A stretch of DNA of 64,000 nt from Neodontobutis hainanensis (Eukaryota > Chordata > Actinopteri > Gobiiformes > Odontobutidae): assembly GCA_024349245.1 (NCBI GenBank), contig JALDNG010000004.1, forward strand, positions 3,148,001-3,212,000. The letters run 5' to 3'. Positions 57,913 through 64,000 of this stretch are shown here, piece by piece. The notes beneath the pieces were generated by a model that was not told the origin of the DNA, searched no databases, and was given only the letters and a program-made list of their open reading frames with translations. How positions within the stretch are numbered: the stretch's first letter is position 1; every line of letters starts with the position of its first letter. A program made the translations under genes and the position numbers.

Positions 57913-60900
57913 TCAATTTTAGATACTACAAATATGCTTGAATATGTAAACGACGAGCTTCATGTCTGTCTGCTTAGGGAACTATTTGAATGAGTACAGA
58001 GTTAGAAACAAACTTTGGTGCATTTAAACACTGATAGGATAAGTGAATATTGTACAGCTATTCAGTCACAGTCAATTGTTTGCTTTTTGAAATTACTGTA
58101 ATAAACTGAACAGCTTAAGTTTTGTCATTAGTGAGATTAGTCCACAGCGCTTCGAGACACCACAGATAGAAACAATGTGAATCTTTAATGTGAGAAAAAT
58201 GAAAAGGCTTTGAGTAAAAGCCTTGATGTGAAGTCTATGTGTTTGCATGTGTTTCTCCCATGCATGGACTTCACTGAATTATTAAATAACTACTTAGTCT
58301 TTGTGATTAAATGAAGCTATGCAAACAAGGACGATGTGTATTAAAAGCACCGAAGCGCTAAGTGCATGCACTGTCAGACCAGACTGTTTAAACCTCTCAT
58401 GTGAAACAGGCTTAAAGGGTGAAAACAATATTAAACAGCTGCCATCAGCACTTTTCAGCATCACTATAGTTTCTTTAACTACTTTATCGGTGGGGTTGAT
58501 ACAGCAGTTTCACACTCGCTCCTAATCGTGTGAGGGAACTGTGGTGCCATTAGCCAAATGTTGGAAGTGTTCTGCCTCACAGCAGCTCGTGAGTTGAGAC
58601 TTTCCAAAAGACACAGAAGGTTAAATCCTGAGCAAAACAAGACAATACAAACTTTCAAACAAAGTGTGAAGGTTTATTGACGTCAGCCAGATGAGTTACA
58701 GCTCAGTTGGGAAAAAAAAGCAGTATGTCATCTAAATGTACCATTTTATACTTTTCATATTTTTACAGAATTGCAAATTCCTGATCTAAAGTAGCTTGAT
58801 CTTTTCTTTTGCCAGCAATATCACCAGAACCAACCACAGAGATTTCCTGAGAACAGAAAAGTTACTGAAGAGATGCAAAGTACATCCAATCAGCCAACAC
58901 GTTCAGACTGAAACATCTCACAAACCAGCTGAACTGCCTGTGTTGCCATTTTGCTGTGTTTACCGCTGACAACTACGTAGAGCTGTACTTTTGCAAACAG
59001 CCATTATTTAAGGCCAAAGAAAGAAGCCCCAGGTGCTGCAAAGTTAAGGAAAACATTTGTCTTTTCTTTCTAAATGCCTTCCTGTTGCACTACTATTGGT
59101 GTAGGCTCAACAGACTTTTTTTATTTTTGAGAACAAAGTGAGCTGCAGGCACATTTTGATATGGAGGATGTTAGGCAGACTGTCAGTACACTTTCAGTGG
59201 AAAAAAGGTCATTAGCCACCAATGCAAATTCTGCATAAGATGATTTTGGCAAATGGCAACCAACAAACTACATGCTGTCAGTGAGTGGGTAGATAACATT
59301 AGCACGAATTTAGACAACACCAGCTAATTGTTCAAATCATATGTTATTCACTTGTTTTGGAATAAATCTAACTCTGATTTATCATTTGTGCTTTATAAAA
59401 GTACTCTCGGCCTGTTAAAAGGGCATAAAGCTATTATGCATCCTTCAGAGCAACACAAGTTCTGGGATTTTTCTTCCTGCTTGGTGCTGCCTCCCAAAAC
59501 CCATCTGCGCGTTTCCTGACCTCCAGCTTTACAAATGAAGATTGTTTCAGGACTTTTCCTTCCTCATCAAATACTGTGCTGCCTGAAAGATTAGTAGAAA
59601 ACCTGAAAGTAGGTAAAAGTACGTAAAGGCTATAGCTTCTTAAGCATTCTTCTCTTCCAGTTTATAAATGGCCTGACACTAAATAGCAGTCCAGCTTCAA
59701 TAAGCAATTTCTCAAATAATATCTAAAACACCACATTATTTTGCCATTATGATCAAAGGAGCTCTGTTGGGAGGTCTTTATTAAAGGTAGGTGTTGGCCT
59801 AATAGCGTTTACAAGTACAATTTCACTGAAGTTGCATAATATTCTTTAGAAACTGAAGCAGTGTCAGCATCTTCCCTTTAATGGCACCCAGCTTTAATTG
59901 TAGGTTTACATAGGTGAGCTTATGTGGAGAGGTTTAGACCATGTCGAGTCTCTAAAATGTATCTCTATACAGCTCTACAACAACACTTACGACAAATAAA
60001 CCATTTACTCAACCTATAAAGCCTCTAAACGAGATAAACAGGATTACTGCAGACCTAAAACCAATACTAAAATCGAAACGAAAAGCTGTGTTGTGTTTGC
60101 ACTGAATGAATGAGATTAACCTTGACACAGGAAGCGCAGCGTTCCACAGGCGAGCTTTGAGGACTATACCATGTTTTGGCAAATAAGTTCTTTGATCAAC
60201 TTATCATGGTGTGCCAACTGGGGTTAAAAATAAAAACCACGGCTTTTCTCAGTGGGTTTTCACGCAACACTTTGATCTTCGGTTTGACTAACACAACATT
60301 CGGGTTTATTCATACGTGTACTCTGCGCATCAACGGGCTCCAACCGAGAAAACAAGACACTGAGGAAAAAAAAAAAGATTTATTTAAATATTTTTTGGGG
60401 GGATCCTGTCTTTGGATGAAAAAATCTTGCTTGTAGTGCTTTTCAAAGGATGTGCCGAACACTGATTATTATTTTAATGGGCTGCCAAATTACTTAAAAG
60501 AAAGTGCTGTTTTTCTAAAAGCTTCACAAGATATTTTGGAGCAGATTAAAGCCAGCAAACAGAAGATGTAGCAAAAATATAATAAACTCCACTTGGTTAA
60601 TTATAACAGCATGAAGAATCTATTTTGGGTGATTACATGAACAAAAGAGTTGAGAAAAAGTTGAGCAAACTATAAAAGAGATGTTTGGATGTTTTGAACA
60701 CAGCCAATATCAACATTATTGCACTTCTGAAACACTTTCTTATTAAAACACAGCTCTACTTGTAAAGTTTTGGGAATGGCCTCTGGAAATAAAATAATGT
60801 TATTCCAATTGAAGTTGGCCAAAAGTCCCACAAATACCTGAGAGCCATGTTCCCCCAGTGGCCACACCTGGTATTGCTACAACAAAACTAAACTTTTCTC

Positions 60901-61599
60901 AATATAACTTTCCCATTTACACCAAGTGAGAAGAAACGTTTGTACATCTGTTAGCTCAGCTGGTTAGCCACATGTCACAGCGTTTAGACAAGTCCAGATG
61001 ATTGGTTAGCTTGGTTATCACATATTCTAATGGCACACAGAGCTCCAAAATTACAATTAACTGTGGTGTTTATATTTCCGTACATAACTAGATGTTTCAT
61101 GGCAACAACAAGATGTCCCTAAAAACCTTGTGAAAAGAACCCTTATACATTGTTCAGGGCAATTGTTCACAACGCCAAAACACCAAACTGTGGAAGGTTG
61201 TTGAGAACAGAGACCAGCGGAGGATGCTGTGAACACTACAGTCATTACACACAAGTAACGGAGTAAATACATTTCAAAACAGACAACAAGAACCTGTTTT
61301 TTAGAAGCCTGAGACTGGATCTGAAGCACAAAACAGTATTTATCTCTTACTATTCTAGCAGGTGGGATGCAACTATATTTTTACTTCTCTTTTAACCTCA
61401 AACAAACAAAAAAACACCTCCTTAGCAGGATTCAAAAGTTTGAGGTTTTGCTGAATGAGTGCCTGCCTTATGTAAACTAACAGCCAAAACACAACAAAAT
61501 GTTTTTTTTTTTTGTTGTTTTTAGCGAAACCTATTTTAATGTAAACGGCTCGGTTTGTCCATTGGGCCGGTGTGGGGACTGTGAATAAGGGAAATAATG
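57913..61599. other. 3.7-kb non-coding stretch
   Basis: I see no exon, transposon end or tandem array beyond short A and T runs. Confidence 0.5.
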
Positions 61600-62405
61600 T
61601 CTCCTACGACAGGGTAAATGGTGCGTTTAATGTCAATGTAGAAGCCAAATTAAAGTTAGTTCCCATCACAATACGGTGCACTATAAAGGGATTATGTCAT
61701 AGTGGTGTCCGAATGTCTGGTGACTGAACTGTAGTGTACTCAGTTTCCCACAATGCATTAGTGAAAGTAGTAAGAAGCGGTGGTCACTAGATGGTCAAAT
61801 TAGACCATAATGCTTTGCAAATTGTCGGAGGAGAGCAGCGTGACCGTGACATGTCCTTAAACTAAACACAACAGGTTTAGATGAAACAAGTTAGAGACAA
61901 GTTTGACTTCTTGTGGAAACGTAATCCGTCGTAAATTGTTATTAATAAAGAGTTACTCCAGCCCTGGAGTTTGAGTGTTATTACTGAATAAACACATTAT
62001 GGAATAATGGACTGCTTCCTGTAGGACACGCGTAAGGACTTTCCTGAACTGAGCCTAGTGTCTTAGCCTGTATTGGACAGGTTAGCCACTACAAAAGTAA
62101 AGCAACTACCTCTGTGAATGGAACTGTGGACAATGCAGCATGTTTACCGACTCTAATAACTGAGATGAAGCTGGCGTAGGACCTCTTTTGGTGTGCAGTG
62201 GAGCTGGACGGGTGGTTCACAGACATACGGTGAGCACAGAAGCATTGAATCGGCGGTGAGGAGCCAAAGCGTGTGGCAATGTCCTTTGATTGCAGCGGGT
62301 TTGGCGAGTTTGGCCGTGCAGAATGAAGTATACTACGGTTCAAACGACTGACTGACCCTTCTTCAGGCTTTACCGTGTTGAATGGTGAGACTGCTTGCAC
62401 ACTTG
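61600..62405. repeat. Candidate unclassified repeat with a 103-codon minus-strand frame
   Basis: The left part (gcactataaagggattatgt, agtttcccacaatgcatta) looks like sequence common in fish interspersed repeats. A minus-strand frame at 62089-62400 has no recognisable domain and no support as a gene. The boundaries are guesses. Confidence 0.3.
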
Positions 62406-63439
62406 TTTTGAGAGCTAAGCAGCCAACCTTTCCAAATTAACTATTTTCCAAATAGACTTCTATATTAAAAATGAAAATATGCACTGATGGTTATTGATTA
62501 CTGTAAATCAAAGACAAAATATGGACCATTTACAAAAAAAAAAAAAAAACATACAATAAAGGGTCACGTTCTTCTGCAGAAAGGGCTGCATTAGCAAGTT
62601 TCAACTGTAAACCCCACAATTTTAAAATAAAACTAAAAAAAAACACCAATTACAGCATGTCTACATAGAGCCATTCTATACCTATAGCTCAGGCTGGCAC
62701 TTGTCGTTCCTCGTCTCGCACCTTCTCTCAGCCAACACAATACCGTCACATTTTGCTGTGTCACATGGGCTCGGAGACAGACAAGGCCGTTATTATCAAC
62801 AACTGGCTGGAGCTCGGGTAAGACGGAGTTCAGGTTATGGCTGAGACAAGTCCTGTCACGTCTACCCCTCTGTCTCACACACCCAGCCACTTGCCTCGGG
62901 AGGTGAGAAGCCGCTAATTGGCAAAGGATGCAATACACACACACACGGTCCGGCGGTCCGTTACAGTCTCTCACACACTGCTAAGAGGAAAGACAGAAAT
63001 ACAAACAGACAGACGGACACAGGCGTCTGGTGTACATAAGAGCTAATAATACAAAGACTGCTGCTGCTTTCACCTTAACTTCCTTCTTATAACTTCACGT
63101 TTCTGTCCACTTCTGTATTAATAGATTCCACTTTTCAAGTTAAGCCTAACATTTCTCCAAACTGCAAAGTCATTTCATAACTGCTCTGCTACTTTCACTA
63201 GTTGCACCCACTTTTTTTTTTAAAGTAGAACATGGCACCTTAGTGAAGATATATTACCCCCCACCTGTTTGACTTGAGACATGTCATCACTAACAAAGGA
63301 ACAGAATTCTGGCACATTCTGCTTTCGCCTCATAACTCATTAGAAAAAACTAATACAAAATAAAATGAAAGCAGAAATGTATAGCCATTGTCCTTTTTGT
63401 AGTTGTTCAGTTGGAGCAGTTTACAAAAGGTAGCCAAAA
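62406..63439. other. Non-coding stretch with a small CA tract
   Basis: An A-run lies at about 62535-62551 and a short CA tract at 62934-62946. The 113-codon minus-strand frame here has no recognised domain. Confidence 0.5.
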
Positions 63440-63660
63440 AGTGTTAGGCGAGTGGGTGGTTCGACTCCCACGTTGGGCGAGATCTATTATGGGTGGAGCT
63501 TGCATGTTCTCTCCGTGCTCAGGTGGGTTTCTTCCGGGTACTCTTGTTTCCTCCATTAACATAAAAAAAAAAGAAAAGAAAAAGAAAGAAAAAAAAAACA
63601 TGCTAGGCGCCCTCTGGTGGCGGTTAAGAATTTCCCCAAAGGGATAATAAAGATGAACTG
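63440..63660 (+). mobile_element. tRNA-derived SINE with an L2-like tail
   Basis: A perfect B box, ggttcgactcc, lies at 63458-63468. The body (cttgcatgttctctccgtgc, tcaggtgggtttcttccggg) and catgctaggcgccctctggt match the copy at 55.2 kb. An A/G-rich tract (63563-63598) interrupts the body. The 3' end is ccccaaagggataataaaga, closely like the end of the CR1/L2-type LINE fragment near 28612-28630. Fish SINEs often borrow their tail from a partner LINE. Confidence 0.8.
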
Positions 63661-64000
63661 GCTTTTGAATGTCTTATGAGTGGCATTTCATATGGGCATA
63701 ATTATATCGTAAACAGGCGATCTCCTACAGTTGTGTTTTTTATGTGAAAGCCATTTTATCTTGACTGCCCTCTAGTGGCTTGCTGCAGTATCATTTTCAT
63801 CATCTCCATGTTACATAAATTTTTTTAACCTCAAAAAATTGATTACTCAGAAAATGTTTATAAGTTTAACACAGACAAACATATTAGCTGAGTGTTAACA
63901 GATTCCATATTATACAGTTTTTAATTTCACAGAACAAAAAACTCTTTTGCTTGGGAGCTATAGTCCTAGCTAAGACCTAACTTGAGTAGTTTATAATTGC
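63661..64000. other. AT-rich end of window, nothing recognised
   Basis: Only ctgccctctagtggcttgct near 63764 resembles a short repeat-like motif. Confidence 0.5.

Noticed and set aside
1..64000. CRISPR array, operons, Shine-Dalgarno sites, prophage
   Set aside because: Nothing fits; the sequence is vertebrate nuclear DNA, and no regular spaced repeats were seen.

Overview
The window looks like teleost fish nuclear DNA, probably a gene desert or a very large intron. It is AT-rich, and I find no open frame that I can defend as a host-gene exon. What can be identified by eye is a dense, mostly decayed set of transposable elements typical of bony fish: an RTE-clade Rex3-like LINE with a GATG tail, a CR1/L2-type LINE 3' end, a BovB-like RTE fragment, a Penelope-like GIY-YIG relic, two Tc1-like DNA transposons, several MITEs, an 8-bp-TSD hAT-type element and tRNA-derived SINEs. 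The class assignments rest on recognised protein and terminal motifs, not on a database search.

Layout. 0-17 kb: mostly unique AT-rich DNA with a zinc-finger-like relic (2.3 kb), a SINE (4.3 kb), a decayed tandem array (4.8-5.2 kb) and two pairs of duplicated non-coding blocks (0.37/15.52 kb and 11.89/13.09 kb). 17.4-19.25 kb: one Tc1-like transposon carrying two foreign segments. 25-28.7 kb: a dispersed repeat, a 314-bp MITE, then a Rex3-like fragment beside an L2-type 3' end. 30-35.4 kb: two opposite-facing fragments of one common fish repeat, the Penelope relic and the BovB-like relic. 41.8 kb: a 205-bp MITE. 42.28-45.65 kb: an apparently full-length Rex3-like element with a 12-bp target-site duplication, dead through several frame breaks. 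48.4-49.3 kb: a second, internally deleted Tc1-like element. 51.5 kb: a perfect 51-bp palindrome inside a dispersed repeat. 52.9-53.55 kb: one DNA transposon nested inside another. 55.2 and 63.45 kb: two related SINEs.

There is no operon-like organisation. Two processes explain what can be seen. The first is repeated insertion, nesting and decay of mobile elements. The second is retention of AT-rich non-coding blocks, some duplicated locally, which may be regulatory. No new system could be demonstrated. The most unusual items are the duplicated non-coding pairs, the palindrome within a three-copy repeat, the nested transposons, and a ribozyme-like fold at the 5' end of the LINE.
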